Of a DNA stretch of 64,000 bases, positions 1 through 7,102 are shown one piece after another. A program made the translations under genes and the position numbers. Every line of letters starts with the position of its first letter. The stretch's first letter is position 1. A model generated the notes under the pieces. That model was given only the letters and a program-made list of their open reading frames with translations. It was not told the DNA's origin and did not search any database. The stretch covers positions 620,001-684,000 of the forward strand of contig CAYSSR010000002.1 in NCBI GenBank assembly GCA_964433755.1, given 5' to 3'. This DNA is from JAUVXJ01 sp964433755. GTDB taxonomy: Bacteria > Chloroflexota > Anaerolineae > UBA7937 > B3-Chlor.

Positions 1-90
1 GTGGGTCCGCTGGCGGGGGCAGTCGTGGGCCTCTTGGTAGGCGGGATGATCGATCGGCACGATGCCTCGCGAAAAGCGGCCGGTGAGTAG
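1..90 (+). CDS. C-terminal end of a Gly-rich membrane protein (partial)
   Basis: The window opens inside a reading frame that runs from base 1 to a TAG at 88-90. The 29 visible residues are a glycine-rich hydrophobic helix (GPLAGAVVGLLVGG) followed by a charged tail. That pattern suits the last transmembrane helix of a transporter or a glycine-zipper protein. The start lies outside the window, so the family cannot be assigned. Confidence 0.45.
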   Translation: MGPLAGAVVGLLVGGMIDRHDASRKAAGE

Positions 91-641
91 CAGGGAGTAG
101 TGGCCAAATAGGCCCGGGACCGCACGGCCAATTGCGCATCCTCTGTCAGCTTGACTGACGCGACCCAGGCCGAACATGTACTTGGTATGCAACGAGCCTT
201 AGTCGTAGTGGCGGCGTTGTTCGTGACGGATCAGCCATCTGATTCGAGGAAGAGCCCAACACGAGGTCCGCTTCGTAGACTGACACTGTCGAGAACTCTT
301 GTTCTAGCCAGGAAGTACCGTTCCCCCAGGGGGCGGAGCTGTGCTACAATGGATGTGCACCCATGTTATGGGCATGCGAATCGTGTAAGCCCATGGCATG
401 GTGGCGCAGGCTCGATACATATGGCATAGTGAAAGAGTGTACGATCCGGGCATGACCCAGTCATGTGTGCCCGAGCGTCGGGGCTGGAGGCTTGCACGGG
501 ACGAAAGGCTCGTGTTCATCGTTCACAGGCGTCGCGCAGTCACTAGCGGCAGACGGAAGTCCGTGGGACATGACAGACGCCATTGAGCTACAAGGGGGAA
601 GCACGCGGCAATGCCAGAACTAGCCGGGCCAGGAGGCACCG
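91..641. other. intergenic, no gene recognised
   Basis: About 550 bases lie between the partial membrane protein and the proteasome-like gene. Short open frames exist on both strands, but none has a convincing ribosome site or protein-like composition. A ribosome site (AGGAGG) occurs just before base 642. I see no tRNA, repeat or clear promoter. Confidence 0.5.
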
Positions 642-1421
642 ATGACGGTTGGAATAGCGATAGTATGTCGGGACGGCATCATCGTTGCATGTGACAGTCT
701 GTCTATATTCAGTCGGGGGGTCCCAGTCGCAAGGAATACCAACAAGGTCCACGTCTTTGAGCACGAAGCACTGGCTCATCCTGTCGCCATGATAGGCGCC
801 GGTACATCGACATATATGGCCAAATTCGTCGATCGGAGCGACAAGATGTTGTCGACCATGCTCAAAGAAGAGGACGCTGCCCCATATGACATTGATGAGT
901 ACGCAGGGCGTGTCTGCGAGACAATAGCTGCCTACATGTTCAAGGAGTACGTACTGGACCGTAACGAGTTCTACGGGACCGACGTTCATGGATTCAATTT
1001 CTCTCTCATCGTGGCTGGCTGCACAAGCGAGGGAAGGCTACGTGCGTATTTTGTACGAGACACCGGCGTGTCGGAGGCCATCGATGACTGCGGCACGATT
1101 GGCAGCGGGGCGGCATACGCCGAGCTTTTCCTGAGACAGCTAATCCCAGAGTTCGCTCGATTCTCTACCGATGACGCAGCGTGTTTGGCAGCATACACAA
1201 TCAAAGGCGTTGAGATCATGGATCCCTACGTTGGGGGAAGCACGAAGATCAAGGTGCTATCGGTAAAGGATGGTAAACTGCGGATCAAGCCATTTGCGAA
1301 AGGCAAGATGCCCAGGTCCGCCAGGAAGAAGATGGAGGCAGTCTTGGGGGGGATGGCGGGCGACATGCGTTCACTGGTGGGAATCGACTCTGGTGCGCAA
1401 GGAGGAAACCGCGATGGCTGA
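642..1421 (+). CDS. proteasome beta-subunit-like Ntn hydrolase
   Basis: A 259-residue protein whose start matches the 20S proteasome/HslV superfamily. If the initiator Met is removed, Thr2 becomes the N-terminal nucleophile. Counting from that Thr as 1, Asp is at 17 and Lys at 34, close to the Thr1/Asp17/Lys33 set of proteasome beta subunits. The segment TVGIAIVCRDGIIVACDS is the classical first beta hairpin, and a GSGAAYAE segment near residue 152 fits the family fold. There is no long propeptide. The ATG follows AGGAGG. The gene overlaps the next small gene by 8 bases, so the two are probably co-translated. No ATPase unfoldase is nearby, unlike hslV or prcB loci. Codons end in A/T more often than in comM, which suggests transfer. 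Substrate unknown; a peptidase or amidase role is inferred from fold only. Confidence 0.72.
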   Translation: MTVGIAIVCRDGIIVACDSLSIFSRGVPVARNTNKVHVFEHEALAHPVAMIGAGTSTYMAKFVDRSDKMLSTMLKEEDAAPYDIDEYAGRVCETIAAYMFKEYVLDRNEFYGTDVHGFNFSLIVAGCTSEGRLRAYFVRDTGVSEAIDDCGTIGSGAAYAELFLRQLIPEFARFSTDDAACLAAYTIKGVEIMDPYVGGSTKIKVLSVKDGKLRIKPFAKGKMPRSARKKMEAVLGGMAGDMRSLVGIDSGAQGGNRDG

Positions 1422-1614
1422 GAAACTGGCTAGAGCACCCGAGGAACGAACCGCTCTCCAAGAGGACAGGGGGACCCTGCTCTCTCTCGCTGATGAGTTC
1501 TACATAAGGCGATTCTCGGGCAATGACCATGGGAGACGCCACTTGACGAGAGAAGAGCTTCGGTCGATCTTGCGAACGATCGTCGCATCCGAGGAATCCG
1601 GCACGATTTCCTAG
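1414..1614 (+). CDS. small helical protein coupled to the Ntn hydrolase
   Basis: A 66-residue protein beginning at ATG 1414 behind a strong AAGGAGG site. Its first 8 bases overlap the end of the proteasome-like gene (ATGGCTGA arrangement), which implies translational coupling. The sequence is charged and probably all helical (LTREELRSILRTIVASEE near the end), with no cysteines, signal or membrane segment. I do not recognise a family. The fixed overlap suggests that it acts with the Ntn hydrolase, as a partner, regulator or substrate, but this is inference. Confidence 0.6.
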   Translation: MAEKLARAPEERTALQEDRGTLLSLADEFYIRRFSGNDHGRRHLTREELRSILRTIVASEESGTIS

Positions 1615-1699
1615 CAGACTGTGGCTTGGTCCAGTTCCTGTCATGAGCCCTTGAATCGGGCGCGGAAGCTGATGCGCCCTAGTGACTCTGCTCACTGTG

Positions 1700-1730
1700 A
1701 AGCCCGCCCCGCCTTTCGAGGGACGGGCTT
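1700..1730 (+). terminator. hairpin terminator after the Ntn hydrolase pair
   Basis: An inverted repeat pairs AAGCCCGCCCC with GGGACGGGCTT around a loop of about 10 bases. It lies some 85 bases after the stop of the small gene. There is no long T run after it, so termination strength is uncertain. Confidence 0.55.
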
Positions 1731-2076
1731 CTGCGTGCCTGCGGATGCCTCGCGACTGCCGCGGCTCTCCTTCGGGAGCCAGCTGCAACCGGAGTTGTGG
1801 TTCCTAGGCCTCGGTGCACTCTGAGTCATGACACACTGTGGAGTGCGGTCGGTGAAATCGCTAGCCGCGGCTTCCGGCCTCCCTGCCCCTTCATGATCCG
1901 TGCTTGGTTCTGACTCGCCGCGTAGACGGACGACATCGAACAGAAGCGATGCTGCGCGGACTGGACTTCTAGAACTTGCTGCCCAGCCTTCATTTGCACC
2001 CGGCAACAGGAGAGCGCCGGATCCAGCGCGTCTCTCCTGTACGACGAGAAGTCCGACACCACGTGCGCCACTACCC
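1731..2076. other. intergenic, no gene recognised
   Basis: About 345 bases between the terminator and the duplicated comM promoter block. Nothing recognisable as a gene or RNA. Confidence 0.45.
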
Positions 2077-2105
2077 TTGTCTTCCCTCTTGTCTTCCGCT
2101 ACACT
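2077..2105 (+). promoter_or_regulatory. promoter of the truncated comM copy
   Basis: TTGTCT at 2077-2082 and TACACT at 2100-2105 are separated by exactly 17 bases. The intact comM has the same layout (TTGCCT, 17 bases, TACACT). The duplicated block therefore includes the promoter and not only coding sequence. Confidence 0.5.
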
Positions 2106-2131
2106 CCCTGAGGGCTACCAAGGGAGGCAGC

Positions 2132-2518
2132 ATGCTGGCCAAGGTCTTCAGTTGCGCGGTCATCGGGCTCGACGGAGCCATCATCCAGGTGGAGGTGGAC
2201 ATCTCCCGGGGACTCCCCTCTTCCACCATCGTCGGCGTCCCCGACACCGCCGTGCAGGAATCTCGCGAACGGGTCCGCGCAGCCATCAAGAACTCCGGCG
2301 TTGCGTTCCCCGGCACACGCCTCACGGTCAGCCTGGCCGCCGCCGACCTCCGCAAGGAGGGACCCGCCTCCGACCTGCCCATCGCCCTGGGGATCCTCCT
2401 GGCCAATGACCAACGCTGGGCGGATGTGCCATCGTGTCTCTTGGTCGGCGAGCTCTCCCTCGATGGTACCGTGCGCCCACACGTTCCCGGGCAAGCCGGC
2501 CCTAATGCGTGCCATTGA
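2132..2518 (+). pseudogene. truncated comM (5' third only)
   Basis: The ATG at 2132 behind AAGGGAGGCAGC opens a frame of 128 residues. The first 115 or so match the N-terminus of the intact ComM at 5087-6607 with about 11 substitutions. After the Arg of the DGTVR segment (near 2480) the sequence changes abruptly into an unrelated tail and stops. Only part of the N-terminal S5-like domain remains, and the Walker A, Walker B and C-terminal domains are missing. Several substitutions fall at positions that look conserved (F31 to S, P70 to A), as expected if selection is relaxed. Together with the intact copy it brackets the AvcD-like cargo. Confidence 0.85.
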
Positions 2519-3033
2519 CCAGTGGACGCATGCGGCTCGAGCGTGCTACTCGAACTAGAGCAGGTCTTGTGCTTTGCTTGAGTCGGTCGTTCGCGTGCAG
2601 TGACTGTGGAGCAGAAGCAGTCGGGAATCGAACGGAATGGAGCAGTATGTGGCCCCGGACGAAGACCACACTGACCCTTTCTCTTGCGCACGATTGCCCA
2701 AGCAGTGGCCGATTGCCAGAGATGGTGACACGCCCTATAATCCCAAATGCTTCATCGGCGGCCGCATCAACAAACTGACGAACCATGCGCATTTGGGCGC
2801 CACGCCCTCAAGACACGAGGCGCCGGAGTCGATTGTGGCAGGGGACAGAGGTAGGTCAGCCTCCTGGCTACTGTGCTGGTAGGTACGCTGCGGCCTTCGA
2901 TCATGCGATGCCTTCAGTGGGGGCAAGACTGACAACCTACCGAATCTAGTCTTCGTCTGGAGACTTGGTCCATTTCCGACATTTGTCCTGCTAGCTGCAG
3001 CGGTGATGTCAACGGGAGCCTAGAGAGACGTCA
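2519..3033. other. intergenic region upstream of the avcD-like gene
   Basis: About 515 bases without a convincing gene. In known AvcID systems the deaminase is preceded by a small antitoxin RNA (AvcI), so this is where such an RNA would be expected. The only structure I can see by eye is a short hairpin (AGTCT near 2948 pairing with AGACT near 2961). No clear promoter or terminator. Confidence 0.35.
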
Positions 3034-4281
3034 ATGATCATTGGGCTGACGGGATCGTTTGGCAGTGGGTGCTCGGAAGTCGCCAACTTCCTGGGAGACC
3101 GGAGCGGCTATCAAGTCTATAGGCTTTCGGAGATCCTGGAGAAGGAGACACAGAGACAGCGCGTTCCGTTGCCTCCAACTGGCCCCGACAAACGTAGGGT
3201 TCTCCAACGGGAAGGTCTTCACGTTCGGTCCTGGAGAGGTGGCGGGATCCTGGTCCAGATGGCTCTTCAACAATGGTCCAAGAAAGGAAACAGGGGGTGT
3301 TGTGTCCTTGACGGCATCAAGAACCCTCAAGAAATCCACGAACTGAGAAAGAACCACGATTCGTATGTGATAGCCGTGGGTGCCTCAGCTCAGACGCGGT
3401 GGAAACGCGTGCAGTCCGAGTATCACGGTGATCGCGACCTCTTCGAGAGGCTTGATGATATCGACAAGGATGAGGGCATGGCCGATGGCCAAAACGTCGA
3501 GGCATGTGTTCATATGGCCGACGTTCTGATCGACAACGAGGACAACTGGTCGGATGACAACCTGAGGGACAAGTTTGACCGCAAGACTCTCGGATTCGTG
3601 GGACTGTTGGCTCAGCCTAGTCGCCGCGATCCACTTCACCCTGAGGTCCTCATGAACGATGCATATGAAGCAAGCCTCCATTCTCAATGCATGAGTAGGC
3701 AGGTGGGCGCCGTGCTCGTCCACAAAGAAGCCCCGTCTGATACTGCCCGCATCCTTGGAGTGGGGTACAATCACGCGCCCATGGGCTCGAGAGAATGTAG
3801 GGACCAGCACGGACAGTGCTATCGAGAGAAGATACGAGAGGAACTACTGGAGAGTCTTCTCTACTGTCCCAGCTGTGGTTCGGTGCTGGTACAGGGCTCC
3901 TGCATAGATCAGTCGTGTGCCTATTGGCTGGGGCACGGCGATATCCTCGAACGGTCCTGCCCAGGCCGGGCCCTCGACCTATGCCCTGCGGTGCACGCCG
4001 AGCAGGACGCTATCATCAAGGCGATGCGGGCCAGCCTCCAGTTCCCGCCGAACTGCAGCCTCTACTGCACGACTTTTCCTTGTGCCCTTTGCGCCAAATT
4101 GATAATCGCCGCCGACATAAAGGAGGTGATCTATGTAGATGCATACCCTATGAAAGAGTCGCGCAACCTACTGGAAGCCGCCGGGGTCCGGCTCCTCCAG
4201 TTTGAAGGTGTAAAGGGAGAAGGGTTCTCCAAGGTATTCCCGGCCTGGAGCGCCCGGGCCAAGGGAGATAGGGGGGACTAG
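3034..4281 (+). CDS. AvcD-like deoxycytidylate deaminase with N-terminal P-loop domain
   Basis: A 415-residue two-domain protein. Residues 1-190 resemble a dNMP-kinase P-loop fold (IIGLTGSFGSGCS). The Walker A lysine is replaced by Cys13, so ATP use may differ. Residues 205-400 are a zinc-dependent dCMP deaminase: HAE (His321, Glu323) and PCALC (Cys350, Cys353), with SRQVGAVLV preceding. An insert carries four more cysteines (278, 281, 290, 295) that look like a second zinc site. This architecture is that of AvcD / defensive deaminases, which deplete dCTP or dCMP during phage infection. The family member from Vibrio is longer (about 530 residues). A zinc-ribbon gene starts 3 bases after the stop. 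Codon use is more A/T-rich than in comM. Housekeeping dCMP deaminase is the alternative, but such enzymes lack the N-terminal domain. Confidence 0.82.
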   Translation: MIIGLTGSFGSGCSEVANFLGDRSGYQVYRLSEILEKETQRQRVPLPPTGPDKRRVLQREGLHVRSWRGGGILVQMALQQWSKKGNRGCCVLDGIKNPQEIHELRKNHDSYVIAVGASAQTRWKRVQSEYHGDRDLFERLDDIDKDEGMADGQNVEACVHMADVLIDNEDNWSDDNLRDKFDRKTLGFVGLLAQPSRRDPLHPEVLMNDAYEASLHSQCMSRQVGAVLVHKEAPSDTARILGVGYNHAPMGSRECRDQHGQCYREKIREELLESLLYCPSCGSVLVQGSCIDQSCAYWLGHGDILERSCPGRALDLCPAVHAEQDAIIKAMRASLQFPPNCSLYCTTFPCALCAKLIIAADIKEVIYVDAYPMKESRNLLEAAGVRLLQFEGVKGEGFSKVFPAWSARAKGDRGD

Positions 4282-4284
4282 GCA

Positions 4285-4500
4285 ATGCGAGACAATCACA
4301 GGACGAGTAGCAAGAGGTATCAGGAATGCCCGGAATGCCATAGTGTGTTCGTCGACTGGGACCCTGATCTCAAACGATACCGATGCATGGAGCATGACTG
4401 CGATTGGCGGGAGACTCAGGAGTCAGATCCAGAAGAGTACAACTACTCCACTGGCACGTCTTGGACGCATGGTATTGAACAACGTAGATTCTTGGGGTGA
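4285..4500 (+). CDS. small zinc-ribbon protein coupled to the avcD-like gene
   Basis: A 71-residue protein starting 3 bases after the deaminase stop, so probably in the same transcript. Cysteines are arranged as CPEC, then 15 residues, C, 4 residues, C, a treble-clef or zinc-ribbon spacing in the first 40 residues. The rest is acidic and aromatic. No family recognised. Position suggests a partner or regulator of the deaminase. Confidence 0.6.
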   Translation: MRDNHRTSSKRYQECPECHSVFVDWDPDLKRYRCMEHDCDWRETQESDPEEYNYSTGTSWTHGIEQRRFLG

Positions 4501-5031
4501 CTGTCATGAGTGGCCGATGCCGCCTCAGGCAAAGGCCAATGCCAGTGGTTGGGGCCAGCGGAGGTGACTACGCCTCTGAAGGGCCGAACTTGATCTCCGT
4601 GGAGGTTCTCGTCTCTCTGCACAGTCGAATCTCAATCCTTCCCTCACAGCGTTTTGTCGGTAGACTCTGGTCACCCTTTTACAGTCAGCAGTGCACAGCA
4701 CGACCGCGCTTTGCGAGATGCCAGACCGCACCTGACGAACTCCGGCGCCACACAGACCTCTCTAGGCTACTTGCGCCCTACCGTAACTCACGTGCTGTAC
4801 ACGACCAGCGCGGTCCCCGCTCGCCTTCGATCCCATCCGGGTTCTGGCTGGCAGCGCAGGGAGAGCATCTCCAGGAGAGACGCTGTTGTCTCAGCGCGAT
4901 CCTCGAGCTAGACCCCGAGAACGAGCCTGCACGCCTGACGCTGCCCGCGCATGGCCAGTGGGGAGACACTGCGCCAGCAACTCCCCCTCCCCTCCATGCG
5001 CCTCTTCACCACCTGGGCTGCCGCCCTGCCC
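4501..5031. other. intergenic between the avcD-like pair and comM
   Basis: About 530 bases. A long open frame on the plus strand (4497-5066) has a random-looking Arg/Pro/Ser-rich composition and runs into the comM promoter, so it was not called. From about 5026 the sequence resembles the block upstream of the truncated comM copy, marking the right-hand duplicate. Confidence 0.45.
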
Positions 5032-5060
5032 TTGCCTTCCCCCTCGCCCTTTGCTACACT
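5032..5060 (+). promoter_or_regulatory. comM promoter
   Basis: TTGCCT (5032-5037), a 17-base spacer and TACACT (5055-5060), 26 bases before the comM ATG. The matching spacing in the truncated copy supports it. Confidence 0.5.
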
Positions 5061-5086
5061 CCTTGAGGGCTACCGAGGGAGGCAGC

Positions 5087-6607
5087 ATGCTGGCCAAGGT
5101 CTTCAGTTGCGCGGTCATCGGGCTCGAGGGAGCCATCATCCAGGTGGAGGTGGACATCTCGCGTGGCTTGCCCTCCTTTACCATCGTCGGCCTCCCCGAC
5201 ACCGCCGTCCAGGAATCCCGCGAACGCGTCCGCGCCGCTATCAAGAACTCCGGACTGGCCTTTCCCGGCACGCGCCTCACCGTCAACCTGGCCCCCGCCG
5301 ACCTCCGCAAGGAGGGACCCGCCTACGATCTGCCCATCGCCCTGGGCATCCTCCTGGCCAACGACCAGCTCTGGGCGGATGTGTCATCGTGTCTGTTCGT
5401 CGGCGAGCTCTCCCTCGACGGCGCCGTGCGCCACACGGACGGCATCCTCCCGATGGCCAGCGTGGCCAAGGATGAGGGGTTCGAGCGCGTCTTCGTTCCG
5501 GCCAGCGACGCCCCCGAGGCTTCCCTGATCCAGGGGTTGGAGGTCGTGCCCGTGGAAAGCCTGGGTCAGTTGGCCATGCAACTCCAGGGTCTCGAGGAGA
5601 TCACGCCCTATCAGCCCGACTCCGACATCGAGGACGAGCCCGCCCCCCAGTACGTCACCGACATGGCCCACGTCAAGGGACAGGAACACGTCAAGAGGGC
5701 GTTGGAGGTGGCAGCGGCTGGCGGCCACAACGTGTTGATGACCGGCCCACCAGGGGCTGGCAAAACCCTCATGGCCCGTGCTATGCCTTCCATCCTGCCC
5801 AGCATGACCATCGATGAAGCCCTGGAAGTGACCAAGATCTACTCCGTCTCAGGCTTGCTGCCGCCGGAGACGCCGCTCATCCGCCACCGCCCCTTCCGGT
5901 CTCCCCACCACACCATCAGCCACGCCGGGCTGGTGGGCGGTGGGCAGTGGCCTCGACCGGGGGAGATCAGCCTGGCCCACCACGGAGTCCTCTTCCTGGA
6001 CGAGGTCCCTGAGTTCGGCACACGGGTCCTGGAGGTGATGCGTCAGCCCATGGAAGACAAGGTGGTGACCATCAGCCGCGCCCAGGGCACCCTCACCTTC
6101 CCCGCCAACTTCACCCTGGTGGCAGCGATGAACCCCTGTCCCTGCGGCTACTTTGGCGATCCCACGAGGGAGTGTACCTGCCCCCTGTCCTTGGTCAGCC
6201 GCTACCAGAAGCGGCTCTCAGGCCCACTGCTGGACCGCATCGACATCCACATCGAGGTTCCCAGGGTAGACTACGAGAAACTGACCGACGAACGGCTGGG
6301 TGAGCCGTCGGAGTCTATCCGCTCCCGTGTGGAGAAAGCGCGCCGCAATCAGCGCCAGCGCTTCGCCAACGATAAGCTGTCCTGCAACGCGGACATGGGA
6401 CCAGCCGAGGTGCGGGAGTACTGCCAGATCGACGATGCCGGGCGCAGCCTGTTGCGAGCGGCCATGGAGCAGTTGCAGATGAGCGCTCGAGCCTTCCATC
6501 GAGTCCTCAAGCTAGGTCGAACCATCGCCGACCTGGCTGGCTCGGAGAGCATCGAGACCGCTCACCTGGCCGAGGCGCTACAGTATAGACCAAGGACCCA
6601 CGTGTGA
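5087..6607 (+). CDS. comM: ComM/YifB family Mg-chelatase-like AAA+ protein
   Basis: A complete 506-residue ComM. Residues 1-170 form the S5-like N-terminal domain. Residues 195-420 are the AAA+ Mg-chelatase core, with Walker A GPPGAGKT at 220-227 and Walker B FLDEVPEF. The C-terminal helical domain ends in the Mg_chelatase_C region. ComM is a hexameric helicase that extends heteroduplex DNA during natural transformation. The ATG at 5087 follows GAGGGAGGCAGC; a longer upstream frame has no family similarity. The gene is flanked by a 5' duplicate at 2.1 kb and a 3' duplicate at 11.9 kb. comM is a known insertion target for genomic islands (for example AbaR islands in Acinetobacter), which fits the cargo on both sides. 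Confidence 0.95.
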   Translation: MLAKVFSCAVIGLEGAIIQVEVDISRGLPSFTIVGLPDTAVQESRERVRAAIKNSGLAFPGTRLTVNLAPADLRKEGPAYDLPIALGILLANDQLWADVSSCLFVGELSLDGAVRHTDGILPMASVAKDEGFERVFVPASDAPEASLIQGLEVVPVESLGQLAMQLQGLEEITPYQPDSDIEDEPAPQYVTDMAHVKGQEHVKRALEVAAAGGHNVLMTGPPGAGKTLMARAMPSILPSMTIDEALEVTKIYSVSGLLPPETPLIRHRPFRSPHHTISHAGLVGGGQWPRPGEISLAHHGVLFLDEVPEFGTRVLEVMRQPMEDKVVTISRAQGTLTFPANFTLVAAMNPCPCGYFGDPTRECTCPLSLVSRYQKRLSGPLLDRIDIHIEVPRVDYEKLTDERLGEPSESIRSRVEKARRNQRQRFANDKLSCNADMGPAEVREYCQIDDAGRSLLRAAMEQLQMSARAFHRVLKLGRTIADLAGSESIETAHLAEALQYRPRTHV

Positions 6608-7102
6608 CAGTATCTGGAAAGCCCTGGAGACTTCTGTGACGGAGTCGAGAGACTGTCCTTCTTGTCCCAACACGCGGAGACCTCCAGCCAGCACGGCGAC
6701 GAAGACCGGTGGCTGGGTGAGGTGTCATTCGACGATGGCCTCACCTGGTCTCTGGAACAGGAGATGCGAGCCAGTCTGCACAGGGAAACCTGGCAGCAGA
6801 CTGAGGTCAGTCCCCACGATCCGGCCTGACGTGGCGGTGCGTCTTGTCCGCATGAAGGGAGTTGTGGAGTGACCGAAACCACTGGGTCTATCCTGCTCGC
6901 ACTGCTCTCTCTGGGCTGCCTACTGCCCCTCAACGGATGTGGCCAGCCGGTCATGCGATAGTAGACTATGCGCGGCACACCGCAGGTTTGCGTCACCAGA
7001 GGCGTACGAGGGAATCGACCCAAGTGACCTGACACGTCGAGCAGGTCCAGTGCCGCACGCTGTCTTCGGACAGCCAGGATGTCCACTGAAAGGAACGGTC
7101 AG
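6608..7102. other. intergenic with possible degraded coding sequence
   Basis: About 495 bases. The frame continuing past the comM stop stays open for some 73 codons (to about 6829) and contains FDDGLTW, reminiscent of an Asp-box, so it may be debris of a BNR-type gene. A GTG-started 30-codon frame at 6869-6961 resembles a lipoprotein signal (LLALLSLGCLLPLNGCG) but stops at once. Neither is strong enough to call. Confidence 0.3.

Noticed and set aside
4497..5066. 189-codon open frame on the plus strand after the zinc-ribbon gene
   Set aside because: Arg/Pro/Ser-rich random-looking composition, no ribosome site, and it runs through the comM promoter.
6608..6829. Open frame continuing past the comM stop, with an FDDGLTW stretch
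   Set aside because: It may be debris of an Asp-box gene, but a single short motif in an unsupported frame is not enough; reported only as intergenic content.
6869..6961. 30-codon lipoprotein-like frame
   Set aside because: It has a signal-like stretch and a Cys but stops immediately and has no clear ribosome site.
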